The notes under the pieces were generated by a model. The model was not told the origin of the DNA. It saw only the letters and a program-made list of their open reading frames with translations, and did no database searches. DNA of 64,000 nt from Sciscionella sediminilitoris. Lineage in GTDB: Bacteria; Actinomycetota; Actinomycetes; Mycobacteriales; Pseudonocardiaceae. Both the position numbers and the translations under genes were made by a program. Positions 25,352 through 33,992 of this stretch are shown piece by piece. The stretch covers positions 1-64,000 of the forward strand of contig NZ_JALM01000074.1 in the NCBI RefSeq assembly GCF_000737195.2, read 5' to 3'. Each line of letters begins with the position of its first letter. The first letter of the stretch is position 1.

Positions 25352-26657
25352 CCGCATCATCGGGCTGACCGTGCTCTCCGCGCTGCTGGCGATCGGCCTG
25401 TTCGGTATACCGCTCGCGGTCGGTCTGATCCGTTACTACACCGGGGACGAGAAGACCGAACTCGAACGGGCCGCGGACGTCGCGGCGCTGGTGGTCTCGG
25501 CGCAGCCGGTGCCCGGGCATCCGGTCCCCCGGCTGCCGCGAACCGATCCGGGAACCACCGTCGCGGTGTACGGCACCGGCGGGCGCTGGCTGTTCGGTCC
25601 CGGCCCGCACGATCCGGATCCGGTGGTCACCGGGGCGGGCGGCGGGGAGACCCAGTCCGACGTGGTGGGCGGGGACTTCGTGGTCGCGGTGCCGGTGCTG
25701 GACCGCGGACGCGTGGTCGCCGTGGTGCGCGCGGCCACCCCGAGCGGCGAGGTGTACCAGCGCGCCGGGCTGACCTGGCTGGTGATGACCGGGCTCGCCG
25801 TGGTCGCGATCGGGGTCGTCTACGTGGTGGCCCGCCGCCAGGCCGCGCGGCTGGCCCGGCCGCTCGAGGAGCTTTCCACCACCGCCGCGCGGCTCGGCCA
25901 CGGCGATTTCAGCGTCCGCGCGGAACACTCCGGGGTCGCCGAGATCGACTCGGTCGGTGGCTCGCTGAACAGCACGGCTTCCCGGCTCGGTGATCTGGTG
26001 GCCAGGGAGCGGGCCTTCTCCTCGGATGCCTCGCACCAGCTGCGTACTCCACTGGCCGGGCTGCGGCTGCGGCTGGAGGCCGCCCTGGACACCCCGCCCG
26101 CGGATCCCGGTGCCACATTGCGCGCCGCGATCGAGGACACCGACCGGCTGGAGCGCACGATCGACGACCTGCTCGCCCTCGCCAGGGACGCCCGCCCGCA
26201 CGCCGCGCAGGTGGACCTGGACGCGCTGCTCGCCGAGGTGCGCTCGGGCTGGGGCGGGCAGTTGACCGAGCGCGGCCGCGCGTTGCACGTCCAGCAGGAT
26301 CCCGCCGTTCCGGTGCCACTCGCCTCGACCGCGGCCCTGCGCCAGGTGCTCACGGTGCTGCTGGACAACGCGGTCGAGCACGGGCAGGGCGCGGTCACCG
26401 TGCGCGTGCGGGACGCGGGTGAGGCGGTCGCGATCGATGTGGCCGATGAGGGAGCCGGGATCAGCACCGCGGAAACCGCCCTGTTCACCCGCCGCTCCGG
26501 CCGGGGACACGGGATCGGACTCGCCCTGGCCCGTAGCCTCGCCGAGGCCGAGGGCGGGCGGCTCGGACTCACCAGCTCCAGCCCGCCAGTGTTCACCTTA
26601 TTGCTTCGTGGTGCCACCTCCGAACCGAACACTCACCCCGGATTTGCCGACCGCTAA
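25344..26657 (+). CDS. Sensor histidine kinase
   Basis: The GTG at 25344 overlaps the response-regulator stop and gives 437 residues. Two membrane helices (about 5-29 and 143-163) enclose a 110-residue extracellular domain. A HAMP segment (ARPLEELSTTAARLGHGDFSVRA) leads to the H-box FSSDASHQLRTPLAGL, with phosphorylated His231. N-box VLLDNAVEHG and G-box DVADEGAGI and GHGIGLALARSLAEAEGG complete the ATPase domain. The extracellular domain is unfamiliar, so the signal is unknown. Confidence 0.92.
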   Translation: MRNRIIGLTVLSALLAIGLFGIPLAVGLIRYYTGDEKTELERAADVAALVVSAQPVPGHPVPRLPRTDPGTTVAVYGTGGRWLFGPGPHDPDPVVTGAGGGETQSDVVGGDFVVAVPVLDRGRVVAVVRAATPSGEVYQRAGLTWLVMTGLAVVAIGVVYVVARRQAARLARPLEELSTTAARLGHGDFSVRAEHSGVAEIDSVGGSLNSTASRLGDLVARERAFSSDASHQLRTPLAGLRLRLEAALDTPPADPGATLRAAIEDTDRLERTIDDLLALARDARPHAAQVDLDALLAEVRSGWGGQLTERGRALHVQQDPAVPVPLASTAALRQVLTVLLDNAVEHGQGAVTVRVRDAGEAVAIDVADEGAGISTAETALFTRRSGRGHGIGLALARSLAEAEGGRLGLTSSSPPVFTLLLRGATSEPNTHPGFADR

Positions 26658-26681
26658 CCTGCCTGCCGCCACGATGGGGCC

Positions 26682-27977
26682 ATGACCGCAACCCTCGAGC
26701 GCGCCCACCAGACCGAGACCGGCAAACCGGGCATACGGCGCTCGTTCCGGACCCGGTTCGCGGTCGGTGCCGGGCGGCTCGTCGCCTGGCTCTCCCGGAT
26801 CGCCGGGTTCGGCGGGCACGTGATCGGTGGCCGGATCGCCCTGCTGCTGCATCCCGGCTGCCTTGCCGAGCTCGCCTGCGGGCGGCGCGTCGTGCTGGTT
26901 TCCGGGACCAACGGCAAGACCACCACCACCGCGATGCTGACCGCCGCCCTGCGCGTCGAAGGCCCGGTGGCCAGCAACGACACCGGGGCCAACATGCTCG
27001 ACGGGCTCACCTGGGTGCTGGCCACCGATCCGGCGCCGACCGTGGTCATCGAGATCGACGAGCTGTACCTGCCCATTGCCGTGCAACGGGTGCACCCGGT
27101 CGCGGTGGTGCTCGGCAACCTCAGCCGCGACCAGCTCGACCGGGCGGGAGAACTGCGGGACACCGCACGGCGGCTGCGTGCCCTCGCGGAGTCCTTCCCC
27201 GCCCTGACGATCGTGGCGAACTGCGACGACCCCTATGTCGCGTCCATCGCGGCCGCTTTCCCGCACGTGGTCTGGGTTTCGGTGGGTTCCGGCTGGGACG
27301 GGGACGCGGGAAACTGTCCCGCCTGCGGGCATCGGCTGGCCAGGCGGGGCTCCCTGCACTGGGCCTGTGCGCGCTGCCGGTCCCGGCGCCCGGAACCCGA
27401 GTGGCGGCTCACCGTGGAGGATTCCGGTGCGATCCTGCGGACCACCGGCGGGCAGCCGGTGCCGCTGCGGCCGGTGCTTCCCGGCCGGGTCAACGAACAG
27501 AACGCGGCGCTGGCGGTCGCCGCGGCCCAGCTGCTCGGCGCTCCGGTCGAGCGCGCGGCCGCGGCGGCGAACCGGGTGCACGACATCGCGGGCCGCTACC
27601 GGACGATCCGGACCGAACGGCACACAGCGCGGATGATCCTGGCGAAGAACCCCGCAGGCTGGGCGGCCACCCTGGAGATCCTGGCCGCGAATCCGGCCCC
27701 GGTGATCATCTCCATCAATGCCAACGAGGCGGACGGCCGGGACACCTCCTGGCTCTACGACGTGCCCTTCGAACGGCTGGCCGGGCACACGGTGCTGGCC
27801 GCCGGGGCCAGGGCCGCGGACCTCGGGGTGCGGCTGAGCTACGCCGGTATCGCGCACGGCACCGAACCCGACCCGCTCGCCGCGCTCACCGAGCTCGACC
27901 CCGGGCCGGTGTACCTGGTCAGCGATTACTCCGGATTCGCCGAGCTGCGCAGGCGCACCGAGGAGGGATTCCGGTGA
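26682..27977 (+). CDS. murT: Lipid II isoglutaminyl synthase, Mur ligase subunit MurT
   Basis: MurT with GatD amidates the D-Glu of lipid II to D-isoglutamine in the cytoplasm. This 431-residue protein has the Mur ligase P-loop VSGTNGKTTTTAML, the central ATP-binding segment, and a zinc ribbon inserted as CPACGHRL and CARCRS, typical of MurT. The C-terminal domain has SINANEADGRDTSWLYDVPFE, holding the catalytic Asp region. The start follows the kinase stop by 24 bases, and its stop overlaps gatD (GTGA). N-terminal RLVAWLSRIAGFGGHVIGGRIALLLHP is standard for the family. Confidence 0.95.
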   Translation: MTATLERAHQTETGKPGIRRSFRTRFAVGAGRLVAWLSRIAGFGGHVIGGRIALLLHPGCLAELACGRRVVLVSGTNGKTTTTAMLTAALRVEGPVASNDTGANMLDGLTWVLATDPAPTVVIEIDELYLPIAVQRVHPVAVVLGNLSRDQLDRAGELRDTARRLRALAESFPALTIVANCDDPYVASIAAAFPHVVWVSVGSGWDGDAGNCPACGHRLARRGSLHWACARCRSRRPEPEWRLTVEDSGAILRTTGGQPVPLRPVLPGRVNEQNAALAVAAAQLLGAPVERAAAAANRVHDIAGRYRTIRTERHTARMILAKNPAGWAATLEILAANPAPVIISINANEADGRDTSWLYDVPFERLAGHTVLAAGARAADLGVRLSYAGIAHGTEPDPLAALTELDPGPVYLVSDYSGFAELRRRTEEGFR

Positions 27978-28780
27978 GCACCGAATCGGCGGTGCGCATC
28001 GCCATGCTGTTACCGGATCTGCTCGGCACCTACGGGGACCGCGGCAACGCCACCGTGCTCGCCGCGCGGCTGCACTGGCGCGGTCTCGCCGCCGAGATCC
28101 TCGAGGTGCCGAGCGACTCACCGGTCCCCCTCGGCTGCGATATCTACCTGCTCGGTGGCGGCGAGGATGTGGCACAGGCCGAGGCGACCAGGCTGCTGCG
28201 GGCGAGCGCGTTTCCCGCGGTCGCCGGTCAGGGCAGCACCGTGTTCGCCGTCTGCGCGGGACTGCAGATCCTCGGCGGCACGACCGTGGACGCCTCGGGC
28301 GCGCACCAGGAGGGGCTCGGCCTGCTCGACCTGACCACCCGGCCCGGGCGCCACCGCTCGATCGGCGAGGTGACCGGCTGCGCGGATCCCGCCCTCGGGC
28401 TCGCCGATCCCGTGCTGACCGGTTTCGAGAACCACGCCGGGATCACCGAGCGCGGACCGGAGACCCGGCCGCTGGCGCGGGTCACCAGCGGCACCGGGAA
28501 CGGCGACGGGACCGAGGGGGCGGTGCGCGGCCGGATCTTCGCCACCTACCTGCATGGGCCGGTTCTCGCGCGCAATCCCGCGCTCGCCGATCACCTGCTG
28601 CGCACCGCGACCGGGATCGAGCTGGCTCCGGTACATCTGCCGGATCTCGCCGCACTGCGCAGGGACACCGTCAGCGCGGCCAAGGGCGGCCGGCGCCGGA
28701 AAATCCGGTCCGCGCTGCTGCCCTCGGCCTGGCACACCCCCGGGGTCACGGCCGGGGATCGGCGTTCCCGGCCGCTATAG
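27974..28780 (+). CDS. gatD: Lipid II isoglutaminyl synthase, glutaminase subunit GatD
   Basis: This 268-residue class I glutamine amidotransferase releases ammonia for MurT. The nucleophile is Cys94 in VCAGLQILG and the partner His is in TYLHGPVLARNP (His194). DLLGTYGDRGN and YLLGGGEDVAQ are GatD signatures. GTG start in GTGA overlap with murT, so the two subunits are made together. Length is normal, with a basic tail KGGRRRKIRS. Confidence 0.95.
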   Translation: MSTESAVRIAMLLPDLLGTYGDRGNATVLAARLHWRGLAAEILEVPSDSPVPLGCDIYLLGGGEDVAQAEATRLLRASAFPAVAGQGSTVFAVCAGLQILGGTTVDASGAHQEGLGLLDLTTRPGRHRSIGEVTGCADPALGLADPVLTGFENHAGITERGPETRPLARVTSGTGNGDGTEGAVRGRIFATYLHGPVLARNPALADHLLRTATGIELAPVHLPDLAALRRDTVSAAKGGRRRKIRSALLPSAWHTPGVTAGDRRSRPL

Positions 28781-28817
28781 TCCGGACATGCTCATCGATC
28801 CGGTGAATCCCGGCTGA
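28776..28817 (+). promoter_or_regulatory. TATAGT -10 element with a leaderless nine-codon frame
   Basis: TATAGT (28776-28781) lies seven bases before an ATG at 28788 that opens the frame MLIDPVNPG and stops at 28817, 12 bases before the LysR start. If transcription begins at the expected spot, this tiny frame would be read from the first base of the mRNA. It could be a leader peptide or chance; no -35 box is clear. Confidence 0.3.
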
Positions 28818-28829
28818 CCACCGCGGCTC

Positions 28830-29744
28830 ATGCTGTTCCGCCAACTCGAATACTTCGTCGCCCTGGCCAGGGAGCGCCATTTCGCCCGCGCCGCGCAGGC
28901 CTGCTACGTGTCCCAGCCCGCGTTGTCCGAGGCGGTGCGCAAACTGGAACAGGAACTGAAGGTCCCGCTCGTCCGGCGCGGGCACAACTTCGAGGGCCTC
29001 ACCCCCGAGGGCGAGCGGCTGGTGCTGTGGGCGCGGCGCATCCTCGCCGACCACGATGCGCTCAAGCAGGAGGTCACGGCACTGCAGACCGGCCTGTCCG
29101 GCGAGCTGCGGCTCGGGGTGATCCCGGCGGCTTCCGGCACGGTCGCGCTGCTCACCGACCCGTTCTGCGCCGAACATCCCCTGGTGCGCGTGCGCCTCGA
29201 GACGAGCCTGCGCTCGGCAGAGATCGTGGACCGGGTGCGCCGGTTCGAACTGGACGCCGGGGTCATCTACGCCAGCGGCCAGGACACCACCGGTCTCACG
29301 GTCACCGCGCTCTACGAGGAGCAGCACGTCCTGCTCGCCGGCGGCGGGCTGCTGACCGGACGACCGGAGGCGATGGACTGGCCGGATGCCGTGGAGTTGC
29401 CGCTTTGCCTGCTGCACAAGGGAATGCGCGGTCGCCAGCTGATCGACGACGCGCTCGCCGCACGGGGCCTCGCGGTGACCCCGCAGATCGAGACGGACTC
29501 CGTGGTCGCCCTGCTCACCCATGTCGGCACCGGACGGTGGGCGAGCATTCTCCCGGGCAGCTGGCTGCACTCGCTGCGCCCGCCACCGGGTGCGGCACTG
29601 TTCCGGCTGGACGATCCGCCCGTTTCCGCGCTCATCGGACTGGTCACCAGTGCGGCCGAGCCGGAATCGGTACTGACCCGCGCCTTCGCCACGACCGCGC
29701 GGACCACCGGCATCGCCGAGGCGCTGCACCGCCCGCCCGGCTGA
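28830..29744 (+). CDS. LysR family transcriptional regulator
   Basis: This 304-residue protein has the LysR winged helix in the first 60 residues: FRQLEYFVALARERHFARAAQACYVSQPALSEAVRKLEQEL in two stretches, with recognition helix SQPALSEAVRKLE. The effector domain begins at LSGELRLGVIPAASGTVALL. The gene directly precedes the formate dehydrogenase on the same strand (140 bases apart), and LysR regulators of formate dehydrogenase genes are known, so control of that gene is plausible. Confidence 0.9.
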   Translation: MLFRQLEYFVALARERHFARAAQACYVSQPALSEAVRKLEQELKVPLVRRGHNFEGLTPEGERLVLWARRILADHDALKQEVTALQTGLSGELRLGVIPAASGTVALLTDPFCAEHPLVRVRLETSLRSAEIVDRVRRFELDAGVIYASGQDTTGLTVTALYEEQHVLLAGGGLLTGRPEAMDWPDAVELPLCLLHKGMRGRQLIDDALAARGLAVTPQIETDSVVALLTHVGTGRWASILPGSWLHSLRPPPGAALFRLDDPPVSALIGLVTSAAEPESVLTRAFATTARTTGIAEALHRPPG

Positions 29745-29884
29745 GCCTCGATCGGTGCCGCCTATCGGCTGTTCGAAACCGCGTCTTGGACAGCTCCGCG
29801 CTCTCGCACGAGACTGAAAGTAGCCGCACCGCAAGGGTTTCGCGGGTTCCGGCCGTTCCACACCGCTCGTAGCGAGGAGTCATC

Positions 29885-31075
29885 GTGGCCAAGGTTCTGT
29901 GTGTCCTCTATCCGGATCCGGTGACCGGGTACCCGCCGGTCTACGCCCGCGATTCGATCCCGGCACTCGGCGACTATCCGGACGGTCAGACCCAGCCCTC
30001 CCCCGCGGGCCTCGACTTCACGCCCGGTCAGCTGCTCGGCTCGGTCTCCGGAGAACTGGGACTGCGCGGATTCCTCGAAGCCCAGGGCCACGAGCTGATC
30101 GTCACCTCCGACAAGGACGGCCCCGATTCGGTGTTCGAGCGGGAACTGCCGGATGCCGATGTGGTCATCTCCCAGCCGTTCTGGCCCGCCTACCTCTCCG
30201 CCGAACGGATCGCCAAAGCGCGCAAGCTCAAGCTGGCGCTGACCGCGGGGATCGGCTCCGATCACGTGGACCTGGACGCCGCAGGGAAAGCGGGAATCAC
30301 CGTCGCCGAGGTGACCTACAGCAACAGCATCAGCGTCGCCGAGCACGCGGTGCTGCAGATCCTCGCGCTCGTGCGCAATTTCCTGCCGTCGCACCACTGG
30401 GCGGCCACCGGCGGCTGGAACATCGCCGACTCTGTCGAGCGGGCCTATGACCTCGAGGGGATGGATGTCGGAGTGATCGCCGCGGGCCGCATCGGCCAGG
30501 CCGTGCTGCGCCGCCTTGCCCCGTTCGGGGTGCGCCTGCACTACTTCGACACCCATCGGCTGCCCGCCGAGCTGGAGCAACAGCTCGGGCTGACCTACCA
30601 CCCGGATGCCCGCTCACTCGCCGGTTCGGTCGACGTGGTCTCCGTTCACGCCCCGCTGCATCCGCAGACCCAGCACCTCTTCGACGCCGAACTGATCGCC
30701 TCGATGCGCCGGGGTTCCTACATCGTCAACACCGCGCGCGCCGAGATCGTGGTGCGCGATGCGGTCGTCGAGGCCCTGGAATCCGGGCAGCTGGCCGGGT
30801 ACGCCGGCGATGTCTGGTACCCGCAACCACCGGCCGCGAACCATCCCTGGCGGACCATGCCGCACGAGGCGATGACACCGCACGTCTCCGGGACCACCCT
30901 CTCGGCGCAGGCGCGCTATGCGGCGGGCACCCGCGAGATCCTCGAGGACTTCCTCAGCGGGCACGCCATCCGTGAGGTGTACCTGATCGTCGACGGCGGC
31001 GCGCTCGCCGGTACCGGTGCCCGCTCGTACACCGCCGACGGCAGCCCAAGCCCGGGAAGCGGCCAGACCGGGTGA
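29885..31075 (+). CDS. fdh: NAD-dependent formate dehydrogenase (metal-free, D-2-hydroxyacid dehydrogenase family)
   Basis: This 396-residue enzyme oxidises formate to CO2 with NAD. It aligns without gaps to the well-studied Pseudomonas sp. 101 enzyme over the core. Active-site residues are present: Asn147 (YSNSISVAEH), Arg285 (NTARAE), Gln314 (WYPQPPAANHPW) and His333 (PHVSGTT). The Rossmann motif is AAGRIG and Asp222 (YFDTHRLP) indicates NAD rather than NADP. Six of the seven cysteines of the Pseudomonas enzyme are replaced (Ser146, Ser183, Val249, Ala256, Val289, Asp355); only Cys6 remains. GTG start with GAGGAG five bases upstream. It probably supplies NADH and removes formate. Confidence 0.95.
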   Translation: MAKVLCVLYPDPVTGYPPVYARDSIPALGDYPDGQTQPSPAGLDFTPGQLLGSVSGELGLRGFLEAQGHELIVTSDKDGPDSVFERELPDADVVISQPFWPAYLSAERIAKARKLKLALTAGIGSDHVDLDAAGKAGITVAEVTYSNSISVAEHAVLQILALVRNFLPSHHWAATGGWNIADSVERAYDLEGMDVGVIAAGRIGQAVLRRLAPFGVRLHYFDTHRLPAELEQQLGLTYHPDARSLAGSVDVVSVHAPLHPQTQHLFDAELIASMRRGSYIVNTARAEIVVRDAVVEALESGQLAGYAGDVWYPQPPAANHPWRTMPHEAMTPHVSGTTLSAQARYAAGTREILEDFLSGHAIREVYLIVDGGALAGTGARSYTADGSPSPGSGQTG

Positions 31076-31083
31076 CCCGCCCA

Positions 31084-31112
31084 TTGACCGCGATGTAGAC
31101 ATTGGATACATT
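31084..31112 (+). promoter_or_regulatory. Promoter for deazaflavin oxidoreductase gene
   Basis: TTGACC (31084-31089), a 17-bp spacer and TACATT (31107-31112) form a good sigma-A-like promoter in the gap after the formate dehydrogenase. It would start a transcript about 40 bases before the gene at 31161. Confidence 0.5.
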
Positions 31113-31119
31113 CGCCGTA

Positions 31120-31139
31120 CCGGGCGGGGTCTCGCCCGG
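31120..31139 (+). terminator. Possible hairpin after formate dehydrogenase
   Basis: CCGGGCG, six bases, CGCCCGG form a perfect 7-bp stem. There is no T-run behind it, so it is a weak terminator at best and, given the promoter before it, may instead lie in the 5' leader of the next gene. Confidence 0.3.
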
Positions 31140-31160
31140 ACCCCGGCACCGGGAGAGCGA

Positions 31161-31589
31161 ATGGCCGACCTCTACCTCGCGGTCCTGCGCACCCATCAGC
31201 GGATCTACGAGAAGACCGGCGGCGCCCTGGGGCACCGGCTGCTCGGCATGCCGACCCTGCTCCTGCGCACGCTCGGCCGCCGCTCCGGCAAGGCGCGGAC
31301 CTCCGCACTGGTCTACGCGCGCGAGGGCGATGCCTATCTCGTCGTCGCCTCCAACGGCGGCGCCCGCAAAGCCCCGGCCTGGCTGCACAACCTGCGGGCC
31401 GAACCCGAATGCGAGATCCAGATCGGCCGCAGGCGCAAGCCCGCGCGCGCGGAGATCGTGTCCCGGGACGACGACCGCTATCCGGCCCTGCTCGCCAAGT
31501 GCGACGCCGTCAACCGGGACCGCTATTCGGCTTACCAGCGCCGCACCGAACGGCCCATCCCCGTCGTCGTGCTGACCCCGCACCGCTGA
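31161..31589 (+). CDS. Deazaflavin (F420)-dependent nitroreductase-family oxidoreductase
   Basis: This 142-residue protein belongs to the Ddn-like split-barrel family that uses coenzyme F420 in mycobacteria and relatives. GMPTLLLRTLGRRSGKARTSALVYAREGDAYLVVASNGGARKAPAWLHNL, read in parts, carries the R-R-S-G-x-x-R-x-x-x-L and W-x-x-N-L motifs of the family. The ribosome site GGGAGAG lies just upstream. Substrate unknown; family members reduce quinones, nitro compounds or other hydrophobic molecules. It is convergent with the metallo-beta-lactamase-fold gene. Confidence 0.9.
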   Translation: MADLYLAVLRTHQRIYEKTGGALGHRLLGMPTLLLRTLGRRSGKARTSALVYAREGDAYLVVASNGGARKAPAWLHNLRAEPECEIQIGRRRKPARAEIVSRDDDRYPALLAKCDAVNRDRYSAYQRRTERPIPVVVLTPHR

Positions 31590-31605
31590 GCGCGCCGGCC
31601 GCCGA

Positions 31606-32547
31606 TCAGGAGAATCCCTCCAGTTCGGCGATCCGGCGGAACACCTCGCGGGTGTCCACCCGCTCCATTCCGGGATCGAGTTCGTAGTAGACGGCGAGAA
31701 TGTTCTGCGCGAGCCTGCCGCGTTCGTTGAGTTCGGCGAACCGGCCGAGCGAGATGTCCCGCATCGCGTCCTCGGCGGACATTCCCTTCCGGTGCCGTTC
31801 GACTGCCTCGGCGTGCACCCACTCGAGGTAGTCGCGAACCTCCCGCACCCCGTTCTCGTCGGTCACCGGTCCGTGCCCGGGCACGATGCGGTCCGCGTCC
31901 ATGGCGAGCATCCGATCGCAGGCCGCGATCCAGTTGGTGACCGGTCCGGCCCAGCTGATCGGGGTGCCGCCGATGAACAGCAGATCCCCCGCGTACAGCA
32001 CCCCCTCCCCGGGCACCAGCACCACACTGTCGCCCTCGGTGTGCGCGGGCCCGAGACAGTGCAGTTCCACCGTGGTGCCACCGATATCCAGCCGCAGCTG
32101 CTCGGTGAAGGTCCTCGTGGCGTAGGTCGGGGTGACCGAGTCGAAGTCGAACTGCCCCATGATGTGCCTGCCGAACCGGCCGATCGGGCCCTCCTGGCCG
32201 AGCACCCCGCGCATCAGCTCCGGGCCGTTGTCCGGCATCTCCGCCGCGGTCGCCGCGGAGGTGATGATCTCCGCTCCGGAGACCAGTTCGTTGCCGAACC
32301 AGTGATCCCCATTGGCGTGCGTGTTGACCACAGTGGACAGTGGATGCTCCGCGGTGATCTCCGCGAGCCCGTCCAGCATCTCCCTGGTCAGCGGCAGATC
32401 GAACAGCGTGTCCACGAGCAGGGATTCGCGTTCACCGGTGACCAGTCCGGCATTGCTCCAGCCCCAGGAACCGTCCGGCACCAGCCAGGCCCAGCAGTGT
32501 TCGGAAAGCCGGTGCAGTCCCTTGGTGTACGGGATTTCCCGGGTCAT
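31606..32547 (-). CDS. MBL-fold metallohydrolase
   Basis: The ATG at 32547 overlaps the CoA-ligase stop (ATGA) and gives 313 residues. The metal motif reads N-T-H-A-N-G-D-H-W-F-G-N: an H-x-N-x-D-H version in which the second His of the canonical H-x-H-x-D-H is Asn, as in a recognised subgroup of these hydrolases. Further ligands are in GPAHTEGDSVV, YAGDLLF and VPGHGPV. It may hydrolyse a thioester or lactone in the catabolic operon with the FAH-family enzyme and CoA ligase; that is inference. Confidence 0.87.
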   Translation of the reverse strand: MTREIPYTKGLHRLSEHCWAWLVPDGSWGWSNAGLVTGERESLLVDTLFDLPLTREMLDGLAEITAEHPLSTVVNTHANGDHWFGNELVSGAEIITSAATAAEMPDNGPELMRGVLGQEGPIGRFGRHIMGQFDFDSVTPTYATRTFTEQLRLDIGGTTVELHCLGPAHTEGDSVVLVPGEGVLYAGDLLFIGGTPISWAGPVTNWIAACDRMLAMDADRIVPGHGPVTDENGVREVRDYLEWVHAEAVERHRKGMSAEDAMRDISLGRFAELNERGRLAQNILAVYYELDPGMERVDTREVFRRIAELEGFS

Positions 32548-33992
32548 GGCGACTCCTCTGTTCGGCGTAGTTCGGCCTTGCGGATCTTGCCGACGCTGGT
32601 GCGCGGCAGGCTGGACAGGAACCGCACCTGTGCGGGCACCTTGTGGGCGGCGAGCCGTTCCCGGCACCAGGCGAGGATGTCCCGGGCGCCGGGCTCGGCT
32701 CCCGGTTCGAGCACCACGGCGAGCAGGATCGCCTCGTCGTACACCGGATCCGGGATTCCGACCGCGGCACATTCGGCCACCGCGGGGTGGTCCCCGGCGA
32801 CCCGTTCGATCTCCCCGGTGGCGACGTTCTCCCCGCCGCGTTTGATCATGTCCTTCGCACGGTCCACGAAGTACAGGAACCCGTCCGCGTCCCGGTAGGC
32901 GAGGTCCCCGGTGCGCAGCAGGCCATCGCCGAACGTGGCCTTGGTGGCCGCGGGATCGCGCCAGTACCCGGCCGCGATGGTCTCGCCGGGCACCCCGCGC
33001 ACCCGGATCTCGCCGGGTTGCCCGTCCGCAACGGGTGCGCCGTCCTCCCCCGCCAGCACGAGGGAAACACCGGGCAGCGGGCGGCCGATGCTGTGCCACC
33101 GCCGGTCGGCGCCGTCCGGGTTCATCGTGGGCAGCACGGTCTCGGTCATCCCGTAGATCTGCACCAGCCTGGTCGCGAACCGCCGTTCGAACGCGGCGGC
33201 CTGGTCCTCGGCGAGGTTCTGCGCGAACAGCACCGTGCGCAGCGCGGACTCCTCCCCGGTCGGCGGATTGGCCAGGATCATCCGGATCGGCGCGGCGAAC
33301 AGGCTGGCGAGTGTCGCCCCGAGCCGCGCGGCCTGGGCGCCCCAGCCGGACGCGGAGAACCGGGGCGCCAGGGCCACCGAGGCACCGCGCACCAGTGCGG
33401 ACATCGTGCAGTAGTACTGGGCGTTGGCATGGAACAGCGGCAGCGCGATGAACCAGCGATCCGCCGCGGTGATCGTGAGGTGTTCGGCAACCGCACGCCC
33501 GACCGCGCGGTAGTTGGCGTGGGTGACCACGACACCCTTGGGCAGACTGGTGGTGCCCGAGGTGTAGAGGATCGCGGCCGGATCCGCGGGTTCGACCCGT
33601 ACCGCGGGAACGTCCGCGCCCGGCAGCGCGAGCTCCTCCGGTGACAGTGTCGGGGCGTCCAGCGCGGTGTCCGCGGCCGCGATGGAGATCCGGGGCCGCG
33701 CATCGGCGAGCACGTGCGCGAATTCCGCCGCCGTCGAGCGCGGATTCGTGGGCACCAGCACCGCACCGAGGTGCGCGGTGGCGAACCAGATGTCCAGGAA
33801 TTCCTGGCCGTTGGGCAGGCTCACGTGCACCCGGTCGCCCTGCCGGACACCGTGCGCGGCCAGCCCGGCGGCGGTGGCCAGCAACCGGGCGTGCTGCTCG
33901 CCATAGGTGATCGGCGCATTGCCGTCCACCACGGCGAACACCGAGTCCGGCGGCGCCGCGGCGACCAGGGTGGCCGTCGTCTCAGTGCGCAC
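32544..33992 (-). CDS. Acyl-CoA synthetase (class I adenylate-forming ligase)
   Basis: The GTG at 33992 gives 482 residues and overlaps the FAH-family gene by 11 bases. It activates a carboxylic acid with ATP and CoA. Motifs: phosphate loop YTSGTTSLPKGV, QIYGMTETVLP, the hinge YFVDRAKDMIKRGGENV and the catalytic Lys in RTSVGKIRKAEL. The substrate pocket gives no clear match, so acyl chain or aromatic acid cannot be chosen. Cotranscribed with the MBL-fold and FAH-family genes. Confidence 0.9.
   Translation of the reverse strand: MRTETTATLVAAAPPDSVFAVVDGNAPITYGEQHARLLATAAGLAAHGVRQGDRVHVSLPNGQEFLDIWFATAHLGAVLVPTNPRSTAAEFAHVLADARPRISIAAADTALDAPTLSPEELALPGADVPAVRVEPADPAAILYTSGTTSLPKGVVVTHANYRAVGRAVAEHLTITAADRWFIALPLFHANAQYYCTMSALVRGASVALAPRFSASGWGAQAARLGATLASLFAAPIRMILANPPTGEESALRTVLFAQNLAEDQAAAFERRFATRLVQIYGMTETVLPTMNPDGADRRWHSIGRPLPGVSLVLAGEDGAPVADGQPGEIRVRGVPGETIAAGYWRDPAATKATFGDGLLRTGDLAYRDADGFLYFVDRAKDMIKRGGENVATGEIERVAGDHPAVAECAAVGIPDPVYDEAILLAVVLEPGAEPGARDILAWCRERLAAHKVPAQVRFLSSLPRTSVGKIRKAELRRTEESP

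Noticed and set aside
31120-31139. Intrinsic terminator after formate dehydrogenase
   Set aside because: A good 7-bp stem exists but there is no T-tract and a promoter lies just before it, so I list it only as a weak hairpin.
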